A stretch of 64,000 nucleotides of DNA from Paraflavitalea sp. CAU 1676 (GCF_029223285.1 NZ_JARHUJ010000010.1:124001-188000), one strand, 5' to 3'. Shown: positions 18,356 to 27,700, numbered from the stretch's first letter. Notes: generated by a model not told the origin, from the letters alone. Translations and numbers: made by a program.

Positions 18356-20071
18356 TTACTCCAATAATACCCGTTTAACCTTGTGATTTTGTGTATCTGT
18401 AATGAACAGGTTACCAAGTTTATCCATGGTAATACCCAGCGGCGCCGAGAACCTGGCTGTTAAACCTATCAAGTCGCCGGCGGTGCCATCACCAGCTATC
18501 GTGGAAACAAGACCGGCGGGGCTGATCTTGCGGATGCTGTTGTTTTTGGTATCGGCTACATACAGATTGCCTTTGGGGTCGACCGCCAACTGCCCGGGTT
18601 CGTTGAATTGGGCAGCAGCGCCCTGACCGTCTTTCAGTCCGGCCGTGCTACCGGCGAAGACCTCAACGGTACCATTGATATTTACCTTGTAAATTCGGTG
18701 ATCGGTATGGGCCACATAGAGGATACCTTCTTTAGAGCGGGCCACCGAAACGGGTTTGCCGGATTTATAAACGTCGGCCCAGGTGCCGCCCACGTTGTTC
18801 ACTTTCACCACTGCACCATAGATGCTGTCGGCTACGTACGAAATCCCGTCATCATCCGCCGCAATACCATCCAGGCCGGTAGTATAAGAAAAAGCAGCCA
18901 TGGTATTACTGGTGCCGCCCGGCGTAAGTCTTCTCACAGCCCGGTTGCCCCAATCAGCTATAAACAATGCATTGTATTTGTTGATGGCGATGCCTTGCGG
19001 ACGGTTGAACCAGGCCTCGGCGCCCATACCATTCTGGTATCCTTTGGTGCCACCGGCAAACAGGCTGAGGATGCCGTCGGCATTGATCTTGTTGATGAGG
19101 TGTTGATCGGGAACGGTGATGAATAGATTGCCGGCATCATCGGCCGCAATATGGTGCATATTACCGAGTGCAGCGGGATCGGTGTTTTCGGCATAATGAT
19201 AGGTGCGCCATACAGAGTCATATTTAAAATCGACGGGGTTCGATGTTTTGGCGGCCACCGTAACCTGTACTTTACCACTGCCGGCCCGGAGGGGGACGGT
19301 AACCTTGAGGCTTGTTAAAGTGGCTTCTGTGATCGTGGAAGCTTTACCGTTGATGGTAACGACGTTATCGGCTTTGGCAGACGAAAATCCTTTGCCCGTA
19401 ATGGTGATCACCTCTTCGCCTTTGGCATGCGGTGTAATGGCAGTCAGCAAAACGTCGGGCTGCAACTGGCTCACGGAGACTTTAACACTGGTATTCGTGG
19501 CAGCGTGGCTGATCGTGAGTTCGGTGCTGCGGTCTCTGGGTTCATTGCTTTCGGATATGGTGAGCACAACCGTCGACTGACCGGGATCTCCGGCCGTTTT
19601 GCTGGCTTTTACCCAGGCCCCATTGGCGGGAATATCCAGTTTCCAGGATGTATTGGAAATGATGGTGATGGTTTGTTCCTGTCCGCTTCCTACAGCGCCA
19701 ATGATCTGCTTATCGACCAGTATGGAAGGGGCTGAACCCAGCTGCTTAAATCCAATTTCTACAGGGCTGGCTTCCTTGCTTTTGATGGTGAATTTAATAT
19801 CGATCGATTCGATCCCCGTATTGGCAGGGTAGGTGATCGTGACCCAGCGATCGCCTTGGCCTTTATCCGGAGTGGCGGTGATCCCCTCGGGTAGGCCCGT
19901 GATCTCCCAATCCGAATTGGAGGTGATCAACAGGAAGTCTTTTCCCCCTTGCGCGTCTGCAACAATGCTCGTTTTGTCGATTTCCAGGATGGGCGTTTTG
20001 CCCTCTTTATTACACGCAAATAGCAACAAACTACCGATCAGCAACAGGGTTCCGGGGTAAAGACGTTTCAT
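18356..20071 (-). CDS. Lipoprotein with BACON, IPT/TIG and NHL repeats
   Basis: A 571-residue surface-type lipoprotein: the signal MKRLYPGTLLLIGSLLLFAC ends at Cys20. Two BACON-like domains follow (TSNSDWEITGLPEG near residue 55 and SNTSWKLDIPANG near residue 140), then an IPT/TIG domain (residues about 210-285), then a six-bladed NHL propeller with repeats such as FNRPQGIAINKYNALFIADW and FNEPGQLAVDPKGNLYVADT. BACON and IPT domains are often carbohydrate or adhesion modules in Bacteroidota. The role is unknown; it is 54 bp from the AraC gene on the same strand, but no operon link is clear. Confidence 0.88.
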   Translation of the reverse strand: MKRLYPGTLLLIGSLLLFACNKEGKTPILEIDKTSIVADAQGGKDFLLITSNSDWEITGLPEGITATPDKGQGDRWVTITYPANTGIESIDIKFTIKSKEASPVEIGFKQLGSAPSILVDKQIIGAVGSGQEQTITIISNTSWKLDIPANGAWVKASKTAGDPGQSTVVLTISESNEPRDRSTELTISHAATNTSVKVSVSQLQPDVLLTAITPHAKGEEVITITGKGFSSAKADNVVTINGKASTITEATLTSLKVTVPLRAGSGKVQVTVAAKTSNPVDFKYDSVWRTYHYAENTDPAALGNMHHIAADDAGNLFITVPDQHLINKINADGILSLFAGGTKGYQNGMGAEAWFNRPQGIAINKYNALFIADWGNRAVRRLTPGGTSNTMAAFSYTTGLDGIAADDDGISYVADSIYGAVVKVNNVGGTWADVYKSGKPVSVARSKEGILYVAHTDHRIYKVNINGTVEVFAGSTAGLKDGQGAAAQFNEPGQLAVDPKGNLYVADTKNNSIRKISPAGLVSTIAGDGTAGDLIGLTARFSAPLGITMDKLGNLFITDTQNHKVKRVLLE

Positions 20072-20200
20072 AACTGGTGTAGAGTTTTTCGAATACTAAC
20101 CCCCTAAACGCCGGGCGGGAAAATTAATTGTATAAGAAGGGATGAATCGGTACAGCGGGTAATTCTTTTGAATGTTCGGATGTTTGAAAATGATATTAAA

Positions 20201-20245
20201 TAAAAATGCTGCCTATTGTGAAGTGATATTTACAATAGGCAGCAT
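20201..20245 (-). terminator. Terminator of the M13 peptidase gene
   Basis: On the minus strand ATGCTGCCTATTGT pairs perfectly with ACAATAGGCAGCAT over 14 bp around a 12-nt loop, then runs into TTTTTATTT. It lies 25 bp beyond the peptidase stop. Confidence 0.88.
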
Positions 20246-20270
20246 GGTTTAAATATATTGGAACATTTTA

Positions 20271-22304
20271 CTACCAGATCCTCACACGCATACTGTCTGC
20301 CCGATAAAGTTTATCGCCAGGCTTAACGTCGAAGGTGGAGTAGAACGCATCAACATCCGCCATAGGTCCGTTAACGCGGTATTGGGCTGGTGAATGTACA
20401 TCCGTGAGTAATTGATTGGCCAGCGACTCTTTCTGGGCATGGCCCAGCCAACCCAATGAATAACCGAGAAAGTAGCGTTGTGCGGGGCTTAGGCCGGCCA
20501 GCTTATCTCCCTTTTTGTATTGCTCCGTTTGTACGAAGGCGTCCCAGCCCAACAGAATACCTCCCAGATCGGCAATGTTTTCGCCCAGGGTAGCCTGGCC
20601 ATTGATACGCAAAGTATCTACCACCACATAGCCATTGAACTGATCGATCATGACCTGCGCCTTCTTGTTGAATTTCTTTTCATCGGCTTCGGTCCACCAC
20701 GAAAGCAGGTTACCATTGGCATCGAACTTGCGGCCTTCGTCGTCGAAACCGTGGGTGATCTCATGGCCGATCGTGGAGGCTGCCGCATATCCGTATACCA
20801 CGGCATCATCTACTTCAGCATCCAGATAACCGGGAATGGTGAAGATGCCTGCAGGCAGCACGATCTCGTTATTGGATGGATTGTAATAGGCATTGTATTC
20901 CTGAGGCGGCATATCCCATTCTGTACGATCTACCGGCTTGCCCAGTTTATTGAGGTAAAACTGGTGCCACCAGGCACGTGCCTGTTGCATGTTGATGACA
21001 TAGGGCGCCGATGTGATCTCCATAGAAGAAAAGTCTTTCCAGGTATCGGGGTAGCCGACTTTCTTTTTCATAGTAGCCAGCTTGTGCAGGGCCTTCTGGC
21101 GCGTGCTGTCGCTCATCCAGTCGAGTTTTTCGATGCGTGCTTTAAGGGCTCCGCGAATGGCTTCCACCATATCCGCATAACGCTTCTTCGCTGTTTCATC
21201 GAAGTACTCTTTTACAAAGAGTTTGCCGACCAGTTCTCCCATTACGTCTTTTTGTGTATCGAGCACGCGTTTCCAGCGCGGGCGTTGTTCCTTGGCGCCA
21301 CGGATGATGCGTGAATAGAAGTTGAAGTCTTCGTCGACGAACGGTTTGCTCAGGTAATCGGCCGAACTGCTGATCAGGTTCCAGCGCAGGTAGGTCTTCC
21401 ACTGGGCTATGGGAATGCTGGTAAGCGCCGATTGCAGTTCTTTGAAGAACTCCGGTTGTCCTACAATGACAGAGTCCAGCACTTGTGCGCCGATATTGCC
21501 CCTCCAGACTTTCCAGTCTACGGCAGGCGTGAGTTGATGGAGGTCGCTCACGGCAAATTTGTTGTAGTTGGCATAAGGGTCACGCAGCGCTTCGAGTTTG
21601 CGGGAGGCTTTAGCCAACCGGGTTTCGAGTTGCATCACACTGGCGGCATTGTTGGCAGCGATAGTAGTATCATCGCCCAAAAGCCTGAACATCTTTCCAA
21701 GATGTTTTACGTACTCGTTTCGAATATTGGTAGTACGGGAATCGGTATTGAAATAATAATCCCGGTTGGGAAGGCCGAGGCCACCCTGGTACAGGTACAT
21801 GGCCATTTGCTCGCTGTTCTTGCTGTCCTGGAAAATGAACATGCTGAAACAGGGAGAGATGCCTTTGATCTGCCAGTCGGCTACCAGTTTCATCATGGAT
21901 GGAATGTCGCTGACCGCATTGAGTTGGGTCAGTTCGCCTTGCAACGGCTGTAAGCCGGCTTTTTCGATAGCGACGGTGTCCATGGCACTAAGCCAGAAGT
22001 TGGCCAGTTGCCGGGAGGAACGGTTGGCGGCGCTGTCGGTGATCGCCTTTTCGTTGATGGTGCGTACCCGTTTGTACAGTTCTTCATTAACGAGGTTGGA
22101 GATGGTCCACCGGCTTTCCTCGGCAGGGATGGGGTTTCTTTTGATCCATCCGCCATTGGCATAGAGAAAGAAGTCGTCACCCGGACGAACGGTGGTATCC
22201 ATATTGGCGGCCACCACATCGGGTTTAACAGGTTTGGAGTCGCCGCTCTTACAGGCGGCGAAGCAGCCGGCAAGCGCGGCAGCAATGAACACAGTAGATT
22301 TCAT
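20271..22304 (-). CDS. M13-family zinc metallopeptidase (PepO-like)
   Basis: A 677-residue neprilysin/PepO-type endopeptidase. Zinc ligands His514 and His518 with catalytic Glu515 sit in HEITHGFDDEGRKFD, and the third ligand is in GENIADLGG about 60 residues later. The C-terminal VNGPMADVDAFYSTF and RADSMRVRIW endings are typical of the family. The N-terminus MKSTVFIAAALAGCFAAC is a lipoprotein signal with Cys18, so the enzyme is membrane-anchored and faces the periplasm or surface. It is a single-gene unit with its own terminator and is probably a housekeeping peptide-degrading enzyme. Confidence 0.94.
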   Translation of the reverse strand: MKSTVFIAAALAGCFAACKSGDSKPVKPDVVAANMDTTVRPGDDFFLYANGGWIKRNPIPAEESRWTISNLVNEELYKRVRTINEKAITDSAANRSSRQLANFWLSAMDTVAIEKAGLQPLQGELTQLNAVSDIPSMMKLVADWQIKGISPCFSMFIFQDSKNSEQMAMYLYQGGLGLPNRDYYFNTDSRTTNIRNEYVKHLGKMFRLLGDDTTIAANNAASVMQLETRLAKASRKLEALRDPYANYNKFAVSDLHQLTPAVDWKVWRGNIGAQVLDSVIVGQPEFFKELQSALTSIPIAQWKTYLRWNLISSSADYLSKPFVDEDFNFYSRIIRGAKEQRPRWKRVLDTQKDVMGELVGKLFVKEYFDETAKKRYADMVEAIRGALKARIEKLDWMSDSTRQKALHKLATMKKKVGYPDTWKDFSSMEITSAPYVINMQQARAWWHQFYLNKLGKPVDRTEWDMPPQEYNAYYNPSNNEIVLPAGIFTIPGYLDAEVDDAVVYGYAAASTIGHEITHGFDDEGRKFDANGNLLSWWTEADEKKFNKKAQVMIDQFNGYVVVDTLRINGQATLGENIADLGGILLGWDAFVQTEQYKKGDKLAGLSPAQRYFLGYSLGWLGHAQKESLANQLLTDVHSPAQYRVNGPMADVDAFYSTFDVKPGDKLYRADSMRVRIW

Positions 22305-22437
22305 AATCAGTATAGTAGTTTGTTGAGCAGGATAAAGTTAAGGGGCGACCCATGAATAACACCGTTTCTTATTTGAATGCGGTTAAACGGGGATAAGTTG
22401 CTGCAACCCTGGCTGGAAGGGAGTGTCGGGGGAACAG

Positions 22438-23151
22438 TTAACTCGTAGCGTCATGAAAGATAATGCCCAGGGTAAATCGTTTGCCGGTATGCACTTCGCT
22501 CACCCCATGCTTCATATTCACCCGGTAATACCCTTTACTGCCTTTAACGGGCCTGAAATTGGTGGTAAAGAGCAGGAAGTCGCCTTTGCGTGGAGTTAAC
22601 ACAATGGCTTTTGATTGGGCACGTGGCACCTGCTGAGTCAATACGAATTCGCCGCCGGTATAATCGAGATCGGGCTCGCTCAGGAACATGACCAGCTGAA
22701 TGGGAAAGAACAGGTCTCCATACAGGTCCTGGTGCAGGGTATTGTGACCACCTTCACCATATTGCAGTATCAATACGGTAGGGTGAACCTGGCCTTGTTG
22801 CCGGCATAAAGCATGGAAGTCCTCGAGCGAAGCAGGGTATTGTTGCTGGATGCCCAGCGCCTTCATCCAGGCATTGGCAACGGGTACCAGGTGGGGATAT
22901 ACGCTTTGGCGTATCTGTTGCAAGAGGGGAGGCAACGGGTATTGGAAGTACTTGTATTCGCCCAGTCCAAAGCGGTACCTTTCCATGACGATGGTCTTCC
23001 TGTAATGCGCAGGCTCCTTGTATTGATCGATCAGCGCGTCACATTCGGCTTCTGTAAGTACATTACGCAGCAGGGCATATCCTTGCTGGTGCAGTGCAGC
23101 CGCTGCTGCTTCCCAATCGTGCGATTCAATTCTTTCAGTGATTATATTCAT
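22438..23151 (-). CDS. 2-oxoglutarate/Fe(II)-dependent oxygenase
   Basis: A 237-residue protein with the double-stranded beta-helix motifs of the 2OG-Fe(II) family. The HxD pair is in NTLHQDLYGDLFFP near residue 135-140, a strand LDYTGGEFVLTQQ follows, and the distal His and 2OG-binding Arg are in the C-terminal region (MKHGVSEVHTGKRFTLGIIF). It resembles bacterial HxDx(n)H oxygenases often called proline hydroxylase-like or DUF2086-type, for which substrates are mostly unknown. It has no signal peptide and stands alone, 63 bp from the TfoX-like gene upstream. Confidence 0.85.
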   Translation of the reverse strand: MNIITERIESHDWEAAAAALHQQGYALLRNVLTEAECDALIDQYKEPAHYRKTIVMERYRFGLGEYKYFQYPLPPLLQQIRQSVYPHLVPVANAWMKALGIQQQYPASLEDFHALCRQQGQVHPTVLILQYGEGGHNTLHQDLYGDLFFPIQLVMFLSEPDLDYTGGEFVLTQQVPRAQSKAIVLTPRKGDFLLFTTNFRPVKGSKGYYRVNMKHGVSEVHTGKRFTLGIIFHDATS

Positions 23152-23214
23152 AACCCAAAGCTACCGGTGTGGGGTTTGGGTGAAAACCCGGTTCTTGCGG
23201 AATTGCAGCTGCGT

Positions 23215-23871
23215 TTAACGCTTCCTTCCTTTTACGCTGGTTTTCTTTGCGGCCACTTTTTTCGGCGCAGCAGCTTTTTGGGCGGGCGTTTTAGCTGCGC
23301 TCTTTTTGGGAGAGGTGCCCCTTGGGGCCACCGATTTTTTCGCAGCCTTTTTAGGAGAGGCGGACTTCTTAACTGGTGTTTTTTTACCCGGAGCTTTCAC
23401 TTTATTAGCAGATGCCGCCTTCCCGGCAGCAGCTTTCCCTTTCACTTTACTGGCTGCTGCGGCCTTTTTTGCCGGCGATCCGCCTGTTGCTTTTTTGGGC
23501 GCTGCCACCTTCGTAACGGTCGGCTTTTTACCGGCCTTTTTGGAAGCTTTGGCAACCCGGTTGTAGGCCAGCGCCACATTGATCCACCAGGACAGCTCTT
23601 TGTTACTGGCCAGCACATCGGCATCTACGAATACGAATCCTTTCATCACTTTGCCGGTGAAATCCATCGGCGTACAACCTTCCCGCTCGAGCGCTTCTTC
23701 ATACACCTCCGGACCTACCCGCACCATCATCCGTTCAGCTTCCACGCCTACCAGCATTTTGTCGTTGACCATGAAGCACAGCCCGCCAAACATGCGTTTT
23801 TCCACAATATTGTCTTCACTGGTAATGAGGAATTCGCGAACACGGTTGGCTAGTAATTCATTGTAGGTCAT
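23215..23871 (-). CDS. TfoX N-domain protein with histone H1-like tail
   Basis: A 218-residue two-part protein. Residues 1-115 form a TfoX/Sxy N-terminal domain (VEKRMFGGLCFMVNDKMLVGV, then VGPEVYEEALEREG), a fold linked to competence control in Gammaproteobacteria. From about residue 120 the chain becomes an extremely Lys/Ala/Pro-rich tail with repeats such as KKSAAKTPAQKAA, like bacterial histone H1-type DNA-binding tails. The TfoX C-terminal domain is absent. The tail suggests non-specific DNA or RNA binding. It is an unusual fusion; its cellular role is not known. Confidence 0.85.
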   Translation of the reverse strand: MTYNELLANRVREFLITSEDNIVEKRMFGGLCFMVNDKMLVGVEAERMMVRVGPEVYEEALEREGCTPMDFTGKVMKGFVFVDADVLASNKELSWWINVALAYNRVAKASKKAGKKPTVTKVAAPKKATGGSPAKKAAAASKVKGKAAAGKAASANKVKAPGKKTPVKKSASPKKAAKKSVAPRGTSPKKSAAKTPAQKAAAPKKVAAKKTSVKGRKR

Positions 23872-24024
23872 AGCTTATGATTTGAGCACCAAAAGTACAG
23901 CATTTAACCAGTATACATCAGCTGTTTTGCGCCGTTAGCAGTACGGTGCATGTATTTGTTCAATGAAAGGAATTATACCGGGGATCAGTAATCTTTCGTA
24001 CATTCAGATTACTCAAAACTTTTT

Positions 24025-25731
24025 ATGAAACCCTCCATCGCTGCTTTATGCGCTATTCTCCTGCTTGGTAATGCGGGTTATGCTCAACCTGCCGGACTCC
24101 ATGCATTGGATGATCAGGCATTTGATACAGACTTTGCCGGCCGGACCATTCCCATCGTTACCGGAAAATTGATCAACATCAGTCAGGAGGAAATATCAAA
24201 AACTCCCATTACTTACTCGCTCGTCAGCCTGGTAGGGCAGGTAAGGAAGACCACGCAGGTCGAAGCCGATGGAACATTCCGGTTGCAGCTGGATTATCCG
24301 CTTCCTTACCAGCAGATCTGGTTGAGTGTAGGAGAGATGTTTTATACCGGTATTTATGTCAATAAGGATGTGCATGTAGAGGTAGACGTTCAAAAAGTGA
24401 AGGCGCCTGGCAAGGAGCTTTTGTTCAATGGTCCGGGAATCAGGTTTCTGGGAACAGACGGCCCCCTGAACGAATACACGAACAATTTTATACTCTTCCG
24501 GCGCGAGGAACAACTGGCGCTTGATTCGCGGATCCAGCAGATACCAAGACTTTCCAAACCGAGCGCCGCTACGGTGCAGGCGGCTTACGGCGGTATATAC
24601 GATTCAGTAAAGATGATCGTGGATGACTACACCGCTAAGAACCCATCACCTTACGCCTGGCTGCTGGAAAATGAATATTGGTCTGAGTACTATGGCAGGA
24701 TAAGCGTTACCTATTGGGGGCATGAAATGGATGCGCCGACGTTGTCCCGCTTACAGAAGCATAAAACTTATAGTGTTACCAATAGCAGCGTTGGATTTTA
24801 CCGCTACCTCTCCAATTATTTTAGTTTGGTGGCCGGTCGGCGTACAAAGATAGCCTGGAAAGAGGTAGCCTTATTACCCGATCTTACTACCGACGAGAAG
24901 CTGGCTGTTGATTCGTTGCTGATGGCGGAAAGGCAAACGGCCGGAACGGCTTACTCAACAGGGCAGGTGGCTAAATGGACAAAAGTAGCGAAGCCACGCA
25001 AGCAAAGGTTAGTAGACGAGCAATTGATCGACAATGGCATCAGGGCCATTGACAGTAATTTTACGGGCGGCAAGGCCGATATCCTGAAGTTGTTGTTGAA
25101 TGATAGTAAAGATATCAACGAACAGCGCTATGCGCTGGAGCAATTGATGCCGGCTATGCAAACGGCCTGGTGCAACGCGATCGCCCGGGCAAACTATTCC
25201 AATACCTTATCTAAAATGGCCGCTATCAATAAGGCGATGTCCAATGCCGGAAACTCCATGACCGCTGCCGATTTTGGCAAACCACTGGTGCAAACTGCCT
25301 TTGGTGCATCGTTGTATAAAGTGTCGAATGTAAAAGGGGCTGATTTCCTCGCTGGTCTCAAAAAGAGTTTCCCCGGCAAGGCCATCGTGTTTGATCTGTG
25401 GGCCACCTGGTGTGCACCCTGCCTGGGAGAAATGCCGCACAGCAAGAAGCTTCAGGAAACATCCAAAGACCTATCCGTTGTATTCGTATATGTATGCACG
25501 AACAGGGGTTCGGATGAGGAAAAGTGGAAGAGGAAAATTGGAGAGCTGAATTTACCAGGTGTACACTTTTTTATTGACGAAGCGCTGGATGCGGACCTGT
25601 CGCAATTCTTTTCCTTCAGCGGTTATCCCGGTTATGCCTTCATCGATCGTAAGGGTGTTTACAAGCCAGGTGCCATTAAACGGGTGTCACAGATACCCGA
25701 CAGGGCGGCGTTGGCTGCACTGGTTGATTGA
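24025..25731 (+). CDS. TlpA-like thioredoxin-domain protein, secreted
   Basis: A 568-residue periplasmic protein with signal peptide MKPSIAALCAILLLGNAGYAQ. Residues about 30-130 resemble the beta-rich N-terminal domain (DUF4369-like) that often precedes thioredoxin folds in Bacteroidota. A long helical middle region follows. The C-terminal thioredoxin domain carries Cys463-Ala-Pro-Cys466 in WATWCAPCLGEMP and the cis-Pro region SGYPGYAFIDRKG. It probably reduces disulfides or has a role in cytochrome or protein maturation in the periplasm. It ends just upstream of the RNA repair promoter. Confidence 0.88.
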   Translation: MKPSIAALCAILLLGNAGYAQPAGLHALDDQAFDTDFAGRTIPIVTGKLINISQEEISKTPITYSLVSLVGQVRKTTQVEADGTFRLQLDYPLPYQQIWLSVGEMFYTGIYVNKDVHVEVDVQKVKAPGKELLFNGPGIRFLGTDGPLNEYTNNFILFRREEQLALDSRIQQIPRLSKPSAATVQAAYGGIYDSVKMIVDDYTAKNPSPYAWLLENEYWSEYYGRISVTYWGHEMDAPTLSRLQKHKTYSVTNSSVGFYRYLSNYFSLVAGRRTKIAWKEVALLPDLTTDEKLAVDSLLMAERQTAGTAYSTGQVAKWTKVAKPRKQRLVDEQLIDNGIRAIDSNFTGGKADILKLLLNDSKDINEQRYALEQLMPAMQTAWCNAIARANYSNTLSKMAAINKAMSNAGNSMTAADFGKPLVQTAFGASLYKVSNVKGADFLAGLKKSFPGKAIVFDLWATWCAPCLGEMPHSKKLQETSKDLSVVFVYVCTNRGSDEEKWKRKIGELNLPGVHFFIDEALDADLSQFFSFSGYPGYAFIDRKGVYKPGAIKRVSQIPDRAALAALVD

Positions 25732-25744
25732 GGTGAGCCCACAC

Positions 25745-25774
25745 TTGACAAGCTGCAAAATTTTTGTACTTTTG
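25745..25774 (+). promoter_or_regulatory. Consensus promoter of the RNA repair cassette
   Basis: TTG at 25745-25747, 19 bp, then TACTTTTG at 25767-25774: both boxes and the spacing fit the Bacteroidota primary sigma consensus. Transcription would begin near 25781, giving a leader of about 115 nt before the ligase gene. Confidence 0.7.
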
Positions 25775-25840
25775 CGTCATTCTAAAAAATCTACAAGCCT
25801 TGCGTCATGTAATGGTTCAGACATATTAAGACCTTGATTA

Positions 25841-25860
25841 TTCGCGACACCCGTTGCGAA
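25841..25860 (+). promoter_or_regulatory. Hairpin in the leader of the RNA repair cassette
   Basis: TTCGCGA pairs with TTGCGAA (one G-T wobble) around a six-base loop CACCCG. It stands 35 bp before the ligase ATG, inside the predicted 5' leader, and is not followed by a T run, so it is not a simple terminator. It might be a protein- or RNA-binding site; this is a guess. Confidence 0.4.
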
Positions 25861-25894
25861 CGGAATCTTATTGACTGATCAAAAAAAACATTAC

Positions 25895-26605
25895 ATGGCT
25901 ATTTCACAAAAATATGGCCGTACGGGGCATTACCCCTTTTCGCCGGGCACCACCAGCGATGATCGTATACAGCATGACTATTGGGAACTGATACAGAAAA
26001 TTCCCCGGTTGGTGCATACGGAGAAGTTGGATGGGGAGAACAATTGCCTGTCGAAGTATGGCGTCTTTGCGCGCTCTCATGCTGCGCCCACAACCAGTCC
26101 GTGGACAGAAACCCTGCGGCAGTACTGGCATAGTATTCGTCCACAGCTTGGCGACCTCGAGGTATTTCTCGAAAACCTCTATGCCGTACATTCGCTGCGT
26201 TACCGGAAGCTGGATCATCATTTTCATGTGTTTGCCATTCGCGACCATGACCGGTGGCTGAGCTGGGAAGAAACGAAGTTCTATGCAGGCTTACTTGACC
26301 TGCCTACGGTGCCGGAGATTGATACGGTTACCGTACCGGCTAACCGGGCAGCATTTGAAGCGGATGTGCTGACCGTCGTTGCTGGTTCAGGTGCTTACGA
26401 TCCGGTCAATGCACATGATGGCTCCATGGCTACCATGGAAGGGATCGTTACGCGCAATGCAGAATGGTATGGTACGGATCAATTTGCACAGAATGTATTT
26501 AAGTATGTAAGAAAGGGGCACGTCAAAACGGACCAGCATTGGACCCGTCACTGGCAGCGCGCCCGGTTAAAACATGAAGGAGGGGACGATGTGGACCATC
26601 AGTGA
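25895..26605 (+). CDS. ATP-dependent RNA ligase
   Basis: The ATG at 25895 gives 236 residues; a TTG 24 bp upstream is less likely. The nucleotidyltransferase motifs of covalent ligases are in order: motif I KLDGEN with the adenylated Lys44, the following ARSH (motif Ia-like Arg), motif III in HHFHVFAIRD, motif IV in ATMEGIVTRN, and motif V in VFKYVRKGHVKT. The size fits a minimal RNA ligase with no C-terminal extension. Such an enzyme seals 3'-OH and 5'-phosphate ends. It overlaps the HD-Pnk gene, which would prepare exactly those ends. Known for this family: ligases of this group are often encoded beside HD-Pnk. Confidence 0.9.
   Translation: MAISQKYGRTGHYPFSPGTTSDDRIQHDYWELIQKIPRLVHTEKLDGENNCLSKYGVFARSHAAPTTSPWTETLRQYWHSIRPQLGDLEVFLENLYAVHSLRYRKLDHHFHVFAIRDHDRWLSWEETKFYAGLLDLPTVPEIDTVTVPANRAAFEADVLTVVAGSGAYDPVNAHDGSMATMEGIVTRNAEWYGTDQFAQNVFKYVRKGHVKTDQHWTRHWQRARLKHEGGDDVDHQ
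26577..26585 (+). promoter_or_regulatory. Shine-Dalgarno that fixes the HD-Pnk start
   Basis: AAGGAGGGG lies three bases before the ATG at 26589, within the end of the ligase gene. Such a strong site is rare in Bacteroidota. It shows that 26589 and not the ATG at 26574, which precedes the site, is the likely start, with a 17-bp overlap between the two genes. Confidence 0.6.
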
Positions 26606-27695
26606 CAATAAAGAATGGAAATATTTGGAAGAGCGATATCCCTGGGTGGCCGATATGCGGCAAACACCGCAGGACCGGGATTTTCATGCGGAGGGTGATG
26701 TGGCTATACATACACAGATGGTGCTGGCTGCCTTGCTGGCGGAACCTGCCTACCAGTTACTGGCGCCACAGGACCAGGAGCTATTATGGGCGGCTGCGCT
26801 GTTGCATGATGTGGAGAAACGCAGCACAACGGTTACCGAACCCGACGGCCGCATCACTTCGCGCGGACATGCACGAAAAGGGGCGCAAACAGCCAGGAGG
26901 ATCCTGTATAAGGATATACCGGCGCCTTTTGCCATTCGTGAGCAAATATGGGGGCTGGTGCAGCACCATAGTATTCCGCTATGGCTGTTGGAACGGCCAG
27001 ATCCGCTTAAGCTGGCGGTGCAGGTGAGCATGGAGGTCAATACGGCCTGGCTGGCACTCCTGGCAAGGGCCGATATGAAGGGACGTATTGCGCCCGATAT
27101 CGATGACCTGCTGTACCGGGTTGATTGTTTTGAGGAGTTCTGTAAAGAGCATGGCTGCTGGGGTACTACACGACCCTTTGGATCGGACGATGCCCGGATG
27201 CATTACCTACACACGGAAGAAGCTTATCCGGACTATATGCCCTTTGAGCGGCCTGCCATGGAAGTAGTGATGATGAGCGGACTGCCCGGCGCCGGTAAGG
27301 ATACCTATATCCGTAAGCACTTCAAAGACCTGCCGGTGGTGTCGCTGGATGCCTTGCGGGTAGAACTGGGGTATGCCCCGGATGATAAAACCGGTAATGG
27401 GCGTGTGATCCAGTTGGCGAAAGAAAAGGCAAAGGAGATGTTGCGGCAACAGCGTTCGTTTGTATGGAACGCCACCAATATTACGCGACAAATGCGGTCG
27501 CAATTGATCGACCTGTTTACTGCCTACAAGGCGTCGGTGCATATTGTTTACCTCGAAGTGCCTTTTAATCGCCTCATGGCGCAAAACAAGGGTAGGGAGG
27601 CGGTAGTACCAGCCGGCGTAGTGGAAAAGCTGGCTAATAAGCTGGAGGTGCCGTCGCCGGTAGAGGCGCATAAAGTTACATATGTAGTTGGGTGA
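26589..27695 (+). CDS. HD-Pnk: 2',3'-phosphoesterase and 5'-OH polynucleotide kinase
   Basis: A 368-residue bifunctional end-healing enzyme. The N-terminal HD domain has metal ligands in AIHTQMVLAALL, LLHDVEKRSTT and RGHARKGAQTA, with a further His pair in GLVQHHSIPLW. The C-terminal half is a P-loop kinase with Walker A GLPGAGKDT near residue 230 and a kinase-lid region NATNITRQMRSQ. Runella slithyformis HD-Pnk, which has this architecture, removes 2',3'-cyclic or 3'-phosphates and phosphorylates 5'-OH ends; I infer the same here. With the overlapping ligase it would heal and seal broken RNA. A terminator follows at 27701. Confidence 0.92.
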   Translation: MWTISDNKEWKYLEERYPWVADMRQTPQDRDFHAEGDVAIHTQMVLAALLAEPAYQLLAPQDQELLWAAALLHDVEKRSTTVTEPDGRITSRGHARKGAQTARRILYKDIPAPFAIREQIWGLVQHHSIPLWLLERPDPLKLAVQVSMEVNTAWLALLARADMKGRIAPDIDDLLYRVDCFEEFCKEHGCWGTTRPFGSDDARMHYLHTEEAYPDYMPFERPAMEVVMMSGLPGAGKDTYIRKHFKDLPVVSLDALRVELGYAPDDKTGNGRVIQLAKEKAKEMLRQQRSFVWNATNITRQMRSQLIDLFTAYKASVHIVYLEVPFNRLMAQNKGREAVVPAGVVEKLANKLEVPSPVEAHKVTYVVG

Positions 27696-27700
27696 AATGA

